A stretch of DNA of 64,000 nt from CAWFPR01 sp963817635 (GTDB lineage: Bacteria; Acidobacteriota; Vicinamibacteria; Vicinamibacterales; 2-12-FULL-66-21): NCBI GenBank assembly GCA_963817635.1, contig CAWFPR010000002.1, forward strand, positions 248,001 to 312,000. The letters run 5' to 3'. The position numbers were made by a program, and so were the translations under genes. Positions 9,239 through 22,278 of this stretch are shown here, piece by piece. How positions within the stretch are numbered: position 1 is the stretch's first letter; each line of letters opens with the position of its first letter. The notes under the pieces were generated by a model. It saw only the letters and a list, made by a program, of their open reading frames with translations. It was not told where the DNA came from and searched no databases.

Positions 9239-11937
9239 ATGCGATGTCTGTTTCGTCCCGGCTGTCTCGCGATCCTCCTTCTCCTCTTCATCGCGTCCAC
9301 GGATTCATCCAGGCTCAGCGCGCAGTTGCGCGTCCACACGGTGGCGGAGCTGCCGAACGACGTCGCGCTGAAGCTCGAGCTGCGCAAGCTCGCCTCCTCG
9401 GGCACGTTCATGCAGACGACGGCTCATCCCGACGACGAGGATAGCGCGCTGCTGGCGCAGCTGGGATTCGGCGAAGGCATGCGTGCGGTGCTCGTCTCGG
9501 CCACGCGCGGCGACGGCGGGCAGAACGAGATCGGCCCCGAGCTGTTCCAGGCGCTGGGCGTGCTGCGCACCGAGGAACTCCAGGCGGTGCATCGGTTCGA
9601 CGGCGCGGAACAGGTACTACACGCGAGCCGTGGACTTCGGGTTCTCGTTCAGCGTCGACGAGTCGATCGAGAAGTGGGGGCACGACGCAATCCTCGGCGA
9701 CTTCGTGCGGCTCATCCGCACGATCCGGCCGGACGTGATTGCCGGGTTCCTCTGCGGCGGCGAGGGTGGGGGCCAGCATCATCAGGCGACGGCGCGGCTC
9801 ACGACCGAGGCGTTCCGTGCGGCGGCCGATCCGGCACGGTTCCCCGAACAGATCGGCGAAGGCCTGCGTCCGTGGCAGGCGGCGCGCGTCTTCTGCACCG
9901 ACATCTCGAGCTTCACGACGCGGCGCGGCGCTGGATCGCGCGTCGTTGCGGGTCGAACCGACGGCCTTCGACCCGCTTCTGGGCCGCACCTACAGCGAGC
10001 TGGGACTCGAGGCGCGCAGCATGCACAAGTGCCAGGGGACGTCACAGCTGCTGCTGCTTCCGGGCGGCGAGCAGTCGCGCGTCTACAGGCTGACCGACAC
10101 GGTCCTCGGCCAGCGCGACGTGGCGCCCGCCGGCCTGTTCGACGGCATCGACACGACCGTCAAGGGCCTGGCGCGATTCGCCGGCGCGCGTCCCCCGGGG
10201 CCGCTGACCGACGCCCTCGAGTCGATCGCGTCGAGCGTGTCGTCGGCGACCAGGGCCGCGGACAACTCCGGCCCGGCGAGCGCGGCCGCGCCGCTTGCCG
10301 CCGGCCTGGCCGCCGTGCGCGGCCTGCGCGCGCGCCTCGGAACGCTGGGACTCGATGACACGGCCCGCTATGAGATCGATTTCCGCCTCGGTCAGAAGGA
10401 AGGGCAGTTCGAGCAGGCGCTGCTCCTCACGCGCGGCATCCGCCTCGAGGCGCTGGCCGACGACGGGCTCGTGACCGTCGGGCAGCCGATCAAGCTGTCG
10501 CTCGTTGCCGGGAACAACGGCCCGTCCGACGTCGCGGTGAAGAGCGTCACCCTGCACGGGCTGGATTCGCCGACAGGCTCGGGGCCGGCGGCCACGTCCT
10601 GCGCAGGCGCGGTGGCGACGGGCGGCGCGCTGACCTGTCCGGCCGACGTGCGCGTCGGGCACGCGGCGCTGTCGGGACCGTACTGGACGCCGCGAACCGA
10701 TGCCGCGCGCTACGACTTCGCCCCGGACGTGCCGTTCGGGGTTCCGTTCAGGCCGACGCCGTTCCGCGCCACGTTCGCCCTGTCGATTGCCGGGGCCGAC
10801 GTCGCGATCGAACGCCCGATCGAATTCCGCTACAGCGATCTCTTCGCGGGCGAGAAGCGGATGGAGCTGAAGGTCGTGCCGCCCTTCGCGGTGCGGACCG
10901 CGCCCGACATCGCCGTCATCCCCGCGGGGCCGCAGACGACCGCCGCGTCCACCGGAGCCGCGTCATCCGCCTCGAGTGCACGGACGATCAAGGTCACCGT
11001 GACGAACCAGGAGAAGTCGCCCGCCAGCGGCAGCGTGTCGCTGACGGTGCCCGCCGGCTGGACCGCGGCGCCGGCGAGCGCGCCCGTCAGGTTCACGCGC
11101 GAGGACGAGCAGATCACGCTGACATTCACCGTCACGCCTCCCCGCGGCGCAAAGCCCGGAGATTTCGCCGTCACGGCGACAGTCACGGCCAACGGCGAGA
11201 CCTCGAGCGTCGGCTACCAGGTCGTGGAGTATCCCCACATCCACCGCCGCCACATCGTCAGCGCCGCCGAGACGCGGGTGAAGCTGATCGACGTCCGGAT
11301 CGCGCCCGGGCTGAAGGTCGGCTACATCATGGGGGTGGGCGACGAGGTCCCGGAAGCCATCGAGCAGATCGGCGCCGAACTCCACATGATTGACGCCGAT
11401 GAACTGGCGTCCGGCGACCTGACGCGCTACGACGTGATCATGACGGGCGTGCGCGCCTACGAGCGCAGGCCGGACCTGCGCGCCCACAATCAACGCCTGC
11501 TGGCCTTCGTCGAGCAGGGCGGCACCGTCCTCGTCAACTACAACCGCGCGGAATTCAACCAGGCACAGTACGGGCCCTATCCCGCGAAGACGGGCACCGC
11601 GCGCGTCACCGACGAGAACGCGCCAGTGGACGTGCTCACGCCCTCGCACCCGGTGTTCAACACGCCAAACAGGATTGGACCGGATGCGTGGGCCGGCTGG
11701 GTCCAGGAGCGCGGCACGTATTTCCTGGCGGATCGCGACCCGCGCTACGTGGACCTGATTCGCATGAGCGATCCGTTCCCCTACAATGCGGGACCGAAGA
11801 CCGGCGCGCTGGTCGAAGCGCGATACGGCCGGGGACGCTGGATCTACATCGGCCTGGGGCTCTGGCGGCAACTGCCCGCCGGCACCGACGGCGCGTACAA
11901 ACTGCTCGCGAATCTGCTCAGCCTGGGCCGGTCATGA
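9239..11937 (+). CDS. Secreted PIG-L family deacetylase-like protein (copy 1), two frameshifts
   Basis: The N-terminal LmbE/PIG-L domain is a zinc-dependent N-deacetylase fold. A signal peptide (MRCLFRPGCLAILLLLFIAS) predicts export. Metal-site motifs are TAHPDDEDS and GGGQHHQ, with the family-typical RGDGGQNEIGPELFQALGVL between them. A long C-terminal region has beta-rich NEW3-like segments (LTVPAGWTAAPASAPV) and an ending with a glutamine-amidotransferase-like look (GVRAYERRPDLRAHNQRLL, GTVLVNYNRAEFNQ). Frame changes near 9611 (extra G in GAACAGGTAC) and near 9937 are single insertions; correction yields 898 residues, close to the 941 of the copy at 54237. The ATG at 9239 is preferred because it opens the signal peptide. 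The stop overlaps argH by ATGA. Substrate unknown; N-acetylated sugars are plausible. Confidence 0.85.
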
Positions 11938-13365
11938 CATTTGCCCCCGAGTACGTCACCTGCGTCCTGAACGAGAACTTCGAGGACGCCAAGGCGCAGT
12001 TCCTCGCGCCGCTGATGGGCATCCACTACGCGCACCTCGTCATGCTCGCCGAGCGGGGCATCGTGCCGCCGTCCGACGCGCGTACGATCCGCGCCGCGCT
12101 CGACGGGATCGCGATCGCCGATATCCGCGACGTCCGCTACGACGGATCCTGCGAGGACCTGTTCTACTACGTCGAACGCCTGATCGTCCAGGCGTGCGGC
12201 GACGAAGCGGCCGGCCGCCTGCACACCGCGCGCTCGCGCAACGACATCGACATGACGATGTATCGCATGCAGCAGCGCGAGCTGATCCTCGGGCTCATCG
12301 ACGGAGCGATGACGCTGCGGCGGGTCCTGATCGATCTGGCGGATCGCCACCGCGAGGACGTGTTCGCCGCGCACACGCACACGCAGCCGGCGCAGCCGAG
12401 CACGATTGCGCACTACCTGCTCGCGATCATCGAGCAGCTCGAGCGCGACGCCGTGCGTCTTCAGTCGGCCTACGCGAGCACGAACCGGAATCCCGCTCGG
12501 CGCCTGCGCGATCACCGGCACGGGCTTCCCGATCGATCGCTCGCGAACCGCGGAGCTGCTCGGGTTCGACGCGCCGACGGGCAACACCTACGGCAGCATC
12601 GCCACGGTGGACTACCTGCTGGAAAGCGTGTCGGCGACCGGGGTGCTCCTCGCCGGCTTCGGTCGCGTCGTCCAGGATCTGCTGCTGTGGTGTACCTATG
12701 AGTTCGGGTACCTGCGCCTGGGCGACGGATTCGTGCAGGGCAGCAGCATCATGCCGCAGAAGCGCAACCCCGTTGCGCTGGAGCATGCGCGCGCCATCGC
12801 AAGCAAGGCGCTCGGGCAGACGAGCGCGATACTGCTCGCCGTCCACAACACGCCGTTCGGCGACATCGTGGACACGGAGGACGACCTCCAGCCGCTCGTG
12901 ACCGCGATGTTCAAGGACGCGACCCGGGCGCTGCGGCTCGTCGCCGCCGCGATGGCGGACGCCTCGTTCAATCGCGAGAAGCTCGCCGAGCGAGCCGAGC
13001 AGAACTGGATCACCGTGACCGAACTGGCCGATACGCTGGTGCGCGATCACGATGCGCCGTTCCGCAAGAGCCATGCGATCGCGCAGCGCTTCGTCGCCGA
13101 GTGTACGCGTCGTCCGGACGCGCCGCGCGCCGGCGTGCTGCGCGAGGTGTCGAAGGCCGTGCTGGGGAGAGAAGTGGTCTACACCGACGCCGAGCTTGCC
13201 GGTCTCCTCAGCGCGCGGCATTTCGTCGAGGTCCGCACGACCTACGGCGGTCCGGCGCCGTCCGAGACCGCGCGCGCGATTGGCGCCTCACGCGAGGTGC
13301 TCGCGCGCGATGAAGGCTGGCTCGCGGCCACGCGCGGGCGGCTCGCGGCGGCCGAAGGAAGCTGA
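11934..13365 (+). CDS. argH: Argininosuccinate lyase, one frameshift
   Basis: Catalyses argininosuccinate to arginine plus fumarate, the last step of arginine synthesis, in the cytoplasm as a tetramer. Fumarase/aspartase-superfamily signatures are visible: HTARSRNDIDMTMYRMQQRE, HTHTQPAQPSTIAHYLLA and the signature loop GSSIMPQKRNPVALEHARAI. An extra C near 12492 (AATCCCGCTC) breaks NPLGACAITGTGFPIDR; correction gives 476 residues, a normal length. The ATG overlaps the stop of the PIG-L gene (ATGA), implying translational coupling. No other arginine biosynthesis gene is in the window, so a lyase acting on a related substrate cannot be excluded. Confidence 0.85.
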
Positions 13366-13684
13366 AGAGCGCCGCTGCTGCGCTCTGATCCGCGCCTCCG
13401 CGGACGTGTGTCGGCGGCACTGCGCTGTCACGCGGCCGGCCTCCGCAGGCCGGGAAAGTGTTCGTCGCTCGTATCCTGACGCACCCACGCCGACTACGGA
13501 TGCCGTTGGCCGGCACATGCCAGGCGCACAGATGCGCCGGTGGTCGCGTGACGTTACGCGGACAACAGAGACCGAAGTCGTGCGTGAGGAATCGCGACGC
13601 TCACTTTCCGGCGTCAGGCGGCGACGCGGCCTGCTCGGACGCGCCGCCGCTGCGCCAGTCCCGAAAGAGTGCGCGACGCGCCGC
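13366..13684. other. Intergenic region between convergent argH and bshC, two hairpins
   Basis: No convincing gene in these 319 bases. GAGCGC-N7-GCGCTC at 13367-13385 starts 2 bases after the argH stop, and CCGGCCT-CCGC-AGGCCGG lies at 13436-13453. Neither has a T-tract. They may separate the two converging transcripts. Confidence 0.5.
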
Positions 13685-15292
13685 TCAGATCGTCAAGATC
13701 CAGTGCCGGCCGAGCTCGAGCGGCAGCTCCTCGAGCAGCCGGTCCACGAGAGCCGGGCCGTAGCGGTTCAGGAAGAAGACCACCGAAAGCGTGCGCTCCT
13801 GCGGGTGGCCCAGCGGGAAGATCTGCGCCTGCGCGCGATTGAACTGTCGGCGCAGGGTTTCGTCGCGCCGCTTGGCGGCGTGGATGACCTTGGCCTGGAG
13901 TCCGCGCAGATCGTGCTCCATCTTGCCGAGCGTCGTGCTCGCCGCCCCCGCCAGTGTCGGATCCAGCGCCGGCATCGCCTCGATCACCCGCTGCATCGTC
14001 CGGCGCGCGGACTCTTCGGCCGCCTTCAGCGAGTCTTCGACTTCCGGCGGCAGCTGCGACTGGAGCAGCCGGTTGAGCACCGCCTCGTCCTGCCGCTGCA
14101 GTTCCTCCATCGGCAGGTCGTACTTCGCGAGGAACCGGGTCGCCGCCGAGTCGATGAGCGTGGCGCTGGCGCGCGGATACATCAACGGCATCGGAATGCC
14201 GAACTGGGCGTAGACGCCGCCGAGCTGTCCGAGATAGGCCAGCTCACTTGGACCCGCGACGTAACAGATGGTCGGAAACAGCGTGTCCTGCACGATGGGA
14301 CGCAGCAGCACGTTCGGGCTGAAATGTCCCGGAGCGGCGGAGGCTTCCTCGGCGAGCGAGGCCAGCGTGCGCGTCGTGTCGCCGACGATCGCCTGGTCGC
14401 CGCTGCGGCGGATCGGGCGGCGCGCGCCGTCGAGATGGAAGAGCGAGATGCTGTCGGCCTGCGGGACGACCTGCGGCTGGTGGCCGCGCGACGCGAGTTC
14501 GTCCCCGGCGGCTGCCGCGAGCGCCGCGGTCCGCCCCGGATGGCCGAATTCGCGTGTGAACACGTCGCGCACCAGCGGTTTGGCCGCCGGATCGGACGAT
14601 TCGAACACCACGAGCCCGTAAGGGCCGAGCACGGCCTCCAACCAGCGCGCGAACGCGTCGGCGACGCCGGTGCCTGGCCGGTAGGCTGCCCGCAGCTGGC
14701 CGAGCACCCAGTCGGTGAAGTCGGTCTGCGCGAGCGAGGCCGCCAGTTCGTCGAGTGTCTGCTCGATGCGGCCGTCGAGCATCAGCGCAGTGACCGGCAG
14801 CTCGCCGGCGCCCTCCGGCTCGGCCATCGTGACGGTCCGCGGCTGGAACTCGCCGTCGAGCACGGTGCAGCTCCGCACCTCTTCCCAGTCGTGATCCTCG
14901 GCATCGACCCAGAAGACCGCGACGGCCGGGACGCCGTGCGCCGCGGCGGCCTTGCGCGCCAGCTGGATGGCCGTCACCGCCTTCAGCAGCGTGAAGAGCG
15001 GTCCGCCGAACGCACCGGCCTGCTGGCCCGTGACGACGGCGACGGCGTCGGCGTGAGCCAGCTGGGCCGCAGCGGTGCGGGAGGCCGGCGGGGCGCCGCG
15101 ATGCGCCTGCTGGGCGGCGATGACGGCCGCCATGGCCTTCCCGTCGCGCGAGTGGCGCGTCGAGCGGGCGATGGCGTCGCGCCACGCATCGGGCGAGGTC
15201 GGATCGCCGGCATAGAGCGGCGCGACGGCAGAAAAATTGAACGCGTAGTCCCCCGCGAGTGGACGGATCCACCCGAAACGGCGCACATCCAC
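13685..15292 (-). CDS. bshC: Bacillithiol biosynthesis cysteine-adding enzyme BshC
   Basis: BshC adds cysteine to glucosamine-malate in the last step of bacillithiol synthesis. Family blocks are visible: VVTGQQAGAFGGPLFTLLKA (nucleotide-binding Rossmann start), FWVDAEDHDWEEV, and near the end of the core VLLRPIVQDTLFPTICYVAG, followed by GPSELAYLGQLGGVYAQFGI. The C-terminal coiled coil is charged (EESARRTMQRVIEAM). The frame is open to 15589, but the GTG at 15292 (VDVRRFGWIRPLAGDYAFN) gives 535 residues, matching the family's usual length; an upstream ATG reading MLPTALREYVP is the alternative. The gene is intact. bshA and bshB are not in the window, although the PIG-L fold is shared with BshB, so the secreted PIG-L protein nearby should not be mistaken for it. 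Confidence 0.88.
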   Translation of the reverse strand: MDVRRFGWIRPLAGDYAFNFSAVAPLYAGDPTSPDAWRDAIARSTRHSRDGKAMAAVIAAQQAHRGAPPASRTAAAQLAHADAVAVVTGQQAGAFGGPLFTLLKAVTAIQLARKAAAAHGVPAVAVFWVDAEDHDWEEVRSCTVLDGEFQPRTVTMAEPEGAGELPVTALMLDGRIEQTLDELAASLAQTDFTDWVLGQLRAAYRPGTGVADAFARWLEAVLGPYGLVVFESSDPAAKPLVRDVFTREFGHPGRTAALAAAAGDELASRGHQPQVVPQADSISLFHLDGARRPIRRSGDQAIVGDTTRTLASLAEEASAAPGHFSPNVLLRPIVQDTLFPTICYVAGPSELAYLGQLGGVYAQFGIPMPLMYPRASATLIDSAATRFLAKYDLPMEELQRQDEAVLNRLLQSQLPPEVEDSLKAAEESARRTMQRVIEAMPALDPTLAGAASTTLGKMEHDLRGLQAKVIHAAKRRDETLRRQFNRAQAQIFPLGHPQERTLSVVFFLNRYGPALVDRLLEELPLELGRHWILTI

Positions 15293-15663
15293 CCCGATTT
15301 TGCCGGGAGCGATGCGAGAGGCGGAGGCGTCCGTGAGGGTTGTTGTTGGGTCTGGCACCGGCACGTACTCTCTCAGAGCAGTCGGAAGCATGTCAAGATT
15401 ACCGGCCAGCGCGCGGAAACGAGTCAGTGCGCGCCAGGCGGGCGAAGCGTGTCGAAGGACCGGTGACTTCGACGCCCGCGCGAAGATACCGGATCCCGTG
15501 CTGACTGCACTCGAGGCGCGATCAGCGACTGGTGTGCAAGGACGAGTGAGCTGCTGGCCTTGAAGCCCGGCCGCGACGCACGGCGGCAACCCACCGCGCG
15601 CGTGGTGGATAGCTCGAGGATAATGCCGTAATCTATGTTACATTTTTCAGGCTCCCGCCCGGA

Positions 15664-17701
15664 ATGACCAGAGACGATCCGTCAACATTCGCTCCACCGC
15701 CTGCGTTCGGCCCTTTTCGGGTCCTGCATCAGATTGGCGTCGGTGCGCTCGGACCGGTATTCAGGACATTCGAGCCTTCCCGCGATCGCCTGATCGCCGT
15801 CAAGGTATTCAGGCTCGACATCACACCCGAGCAGTCGCGGGCGCTGGCCGACGAACTGTCGCGCGCGGCTGATGCCGGCCTCTTCCACCCGTCAATCGTC
15901 GAGCCGATCGCCGCGGGCGTCGAGGGCACGGTTGCCTATCGCGCGGAAGAGTACGTGGCGGGCGAGTCGATGGACGTCGCGATGCGGCATTACGCGCCGG
16001 CCACCCTCGAGAAGGCGCTGCCGTTCCTGACCCAGCTCGCCGGCGCTGTTGATTTCGCGCGCGCGGCCGGGGTCGGCCACGGCGCGCTCCATTTGCGCGA
16101 CATCTTCGTGACGCCGGACGAGGCACGCGCGGGCGGATTCGGCGTGGTGGAGGCGCTGGACCGCGTCGGCATTCGCGCGCCGGTTCGACGGCCCTACACC
16201 GCACCCGAGCGCATCGCCGGCGCGCCGTGGAGCACGCCGGCCGACGTGTTCTCGCTCGGCGCGATCGCCTACGAGCTGCTGACGGGGCGCCGGCCCGCCG
16301 GAACGGGCGAACAGATTGGCGTGGTCGCCGGCGACAACCTCGGAGACCACGCCGCCGAGATCCACGCAGTCCTGGCACGGGCCACCGACGACGACCCCTC
16401 GCGCCGCTATCCGAGCGCGCTGGCGTTTGCGTCCGCGCTCGAAGCGGCCGGTCGCGGCGAGCGCGTGACGGCCGCCCTGCGGGACATGATCTCCGATCTC
16501 CGCCGTCACGCCGGCACCGGTGGACGAGCCCGCCATCGATACGCTCGCCATCGAGGCGCCCGCGTTTGAGCCTGAGACTGAGCCGCTGTCCATTCTCGAG
16601 GCCGAAATGTTCGACGAACAGGCGGTTCCAGAACCGACCATCGAACCGGATTTCGCCTCCCACGACGAAGTGGAGCCGGTGTCGCTCTTCGATCGGGAAT
16701 CCGTCGTGGCTGCCGAGATCGAGCCGGCCATCCCTCGCTTCACGCACGGGTTCAATCCGGTGGACCACGAGCCGGCGGCGGACTTGCCGCGCGCCCGGCA
16801 TGACGCCGGATACGACTCGCGGGCGGCCGCCGTCGCGGTGCCGCCCGAAGCCGAGCGCTGGCGCCCCGGCATGCTGGCGCTCGCGCTGATGCTGGTGCTC
16901 GCACTCCTGATCGGCTTCGCAGCCGGACACGCGGTGGCCGGGCGCGATCGTGCGCCGGACGCGACGGCGGCCGCCGGCAGCCCCGGTCCGGCCGGGGCGA
17001 CCGAACCGCCGGCCGGCAAGGAGTTCAGCGAACAGGCCGTCACCCCGCAGGCGCCGGCGCCGGCCGGCGCCACCGCGGACCAGGCGCCGCGTACCGGTTC
17101 GAGCGTGCGCGAGGCCGGGCAGGTGCCGCCGGTGCCGGGCGACGAACCTCCGGAGGCTCGCACGCCCGCGCCGGCGAAGCCCCTCGCGACGACCGGCGCG
17201 CTCACGGTGCGGTCCACGCCGTCACGCGCCGCGGTCACAGTTGACGGCACGTGGCGCGGCCGCACGCCGTTGACCCTCGAGGCGATGAAGCTCGGGACCT
17301 ACACGGTCCGGGTGGTGCAGCCGGGGTACGAGGTCGAGCGCCAGAGCGTCACGCTCTCGGCCGGCGATCCGGAACGGACGCTGTCCTTCCGCCTCCAGCC
17401 CTCGGCGCCTGCCGCGGCATCGCCGCGCCCCGCCGCGCCGACCGCCACGAGCCGCGAGGCTGCGCCGGCACCGTCGACGGCTTTCAGCGGCACGGTGTTC
17501 GTGGACTCGCTGCCGCGCGGCGCCACGATCCTCCTCGACGGCAAGCCCGTGGGGACCACGCCCTCGACCATTACGGACGTGGCGATCGGCACGCACGTCT
17601 TCCGCCTCGAACTGGCGGATCACCACTACTGGACCACGAGCCGGCGCGTGGTCGCTGGTGAGGAAACGCGCGTCACGGGATCGCTGGAACGGATTCGATG
17701 A
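15664..17701 (+). CDS. Membrane Ser/Thr kinase-like protein, predicted pseudokinase, with two PEGA domains, one frameshift
   Basis: The N-terminal Hanks-type kinase fold keeps the glycine loop (IGVGALGPVF, residue 24), the VAIK lysine (IAVKVF, K47) and the APE motif (TAPERIAG). Catalytic elements are lost: where HRDxKxxN is expected it reads HGALHLRD (139-146), and DFG is GFG (158-160). It is therefore predicted unable to transfer phosphate. A variable acidic linker leads to one TM helix near residue 402 (MLALALMLVLALLIGFAAG). Then comes a Pro/Ala-rich stretch and two PEGA domains, near 513-577 (SRAAVTVDGTWRGRTPL) and 611-675 (RGATILLDGKPVGTTPSTIT). An insertion near 16515 splits the ORF; correction gives 678 residues. 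The stop overlaps the carA start by ATGA, so the two are translationally coupled. Confidence 0.82.
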
Positions 17702-18819
17702 AAGCCACACTCGCGCTCGAAAACGGCATCTGGTACGAGGGGGAAGCGGCGGGGGCCGCCGGGGAAACCGGAGGCGAAGTCGTGTTCAACACGAGCCTCA
17801 CGGGATACCAGGAGATCCTGACCGACCCGTCGTATGCGGCGCAGATCGTCACGATGACCTGCCCCGAGATCGGCAACTACGGGGTCACCGACGAGGATGG
17901 CGAGTCGCGCGCGCCGCAAGTGGCCGGCTTCATCGTTCGCGACGAGTCGCCGGTTGCGAGCAACTGGCGCGCGGACGGCACCCTGCGCGACTACCTGGTA
18001 CGCCACAACGTCGTGGCGATCTCCGACATCGACACCCGCGCCCTCACGCGCGTCCTGCGCTCGGCCGGCGTGATGCGCGGCGTGATCGCGACCGGGGACG
18101 TCGATCCACGGGCGCTGGTCGACCGGGCCGCCGCCGTCGCGCCGATGGAGGGGTCGGACCTCGTGAGCGGCGTCACGTGCGAGGCGCCCTTCGACTGGAC
18201 ACCGGTGCCCGTCGATGCCTTCAGGCCTTCCACGCCGCACGCCAGGGCACGGCCGCTGCGGATCGCGGCGTACGACTACGGGATGAAGTGGAACATCCTG
18301 CGGCGCTTCACGGCCTACGGCTGCGACGTGCGGGTGTTTCCGGCGACCGCCGGCGCCTCGCAGCTGCTCGCGATGAATCCCGACGGTGTGTTCCTGAGCA
18401 ACGGCCCCGGCGATCCCGCGGCCCTCGGCTATGCCATCGACAGCGCGCGCGAGCTCGTGGCGTCGGACGTCCCGGTCTTCGGCATCTGCCTCGGCCACCA
18501 GATCCTGTCGCTCGCGATGGGCGCGCGCACCTTCAAGCTCAAGTTCGGCCATCGCGGCGCGAACCATCCGGTCAAGGAGCTCGAGACCGGGAAGGTGGAA
18601 ATCACCTCGCAGAACCATGGATTCGCCGTCGATCCGGCGTCGGTGCCCGAGCGCGTGAAGATTACGCACGTGAACCTCTACGACGGAACGATTGAAGGGC
18701 TGCGCCACGAAACGCTGCCGATCTTCTGCGTGCAGTACCATCCCGAGGCCGCGCCCGGGCCGCACGACGCCGACTACCTGTTCCGGCAGTTCGTCGACGT
18801 GATGGAAAAACGCATGTAG
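17698..18819 (+). CDS. carA: Carbamoyl-phosphate synthase, glutamine-hydrolysing small subunit
   Basis: CarA hydrolyses glutamine and channels ammonia to CarB for carbamoyl phosphate, feeding pyrimidine and arginine synthesis. The N-terminal domain reads GEVVFNTSLTGYQEILTDPS. The class-I amidotransferase domain has the nucleophile in GICLGHQILSLAMG and the His-Glu pair in CVQYHPEAAPGPHD. The 373 residues are intact and of usual length. The start ATG lies inside the stop of the pseudokinase gene. carB follows after 105 bases containing two palindromes. Confidence 0.96.
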   Translation: MKATLALENGIWYEGEAAGAAGETGGEVVFNTSLTGYQEILTDPSYAAQIVTMTCPEIGNYGVTDEDGESRAPQVAGFIVRDESPVASNWRADGTLRDYLVRHNVVAISDIDTRALTRVLRSAGVMRGVIATGDVDPRALVDRAAAVAPMEGSDLVSGVTCEAPFDWTPVPVDAFRPSTPHARARPLRIAAYDYGMKWNILRRFTAYGCDVRVFPATAGASQLLAMNPDGVFLSNGPGDPAALGYAIDSARELVASDVPVFGICLGHQILSLAMGARTFKLKFGHRGANHPVKELETGKVEITSQNHGFAVDPASVPERVKITHVNLYDGTIEGLRHETLPIFCVQYHPEAAPGPHDADYLFRQFVDVMEKRM

Positions 18820-18839
18820 GGGCGGCTCGAGAGCCGCCC
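18820..18839. repeat. REP-like palindrome A between carA and carB
   Basis: GGGCGGCTC-GA-GAGCCGCCC, a perfect 9-bp inverted repeat, beginning on the base after the carA stop codon and followed by TTGACGGG. A near-identical copy follows 38 bases later. Confidence 0.85.
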
Positions 18840-18877
18840 TTGACGGGTGTGATTGTGTTGGGGCGGCGATTGTGTAG

Positions 18878-18897
18878 GGGCGGCTCGTGAGCCGCCC
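18878..18897. repeat. REP-like palindrome B between carA and carB
   Basis: GGGCGGCTC-GT-GAGCCGCCC, a perfect 9-bp inverted repeat embedded in TAGGGGCGGCTC...CCGCCCTTGA like copy A. A broken half copy (ttggggcggcg, about 18859) lies between them. Could be a REP-type mobile palindrome or a processing/attenuation structure in the carAB mRNA. Confidence 0.85.
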
Positions 18898-18924
18898 TTG
18901 AGGAGACGGGATCTCGAACCACAC

Positions 18925-22196
<3,272 letters not shown>

Positions 22197-22278
22197 GCCA
22201 GGCGCAGAAACTGCGCCTTCGTCCTGAGGGCGGCCGCTCTTTTCCCCGTTTTCCCAGCAGTCGCGCGCGTCGTCTCGT

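Noticed and set aside
9239..11937. BshB (bacillithiol deacetylase) because of the PIG-L fold near bshC
   Set aside because: The protein is about 900 residues with a signal peptide; BshB is a cytoplasmic protein of about 230 residues.
15293..15589. Longer BshC start
   Set aside because: About 99 extra residues without family similarity; GTG at 15292 gives the usual length.
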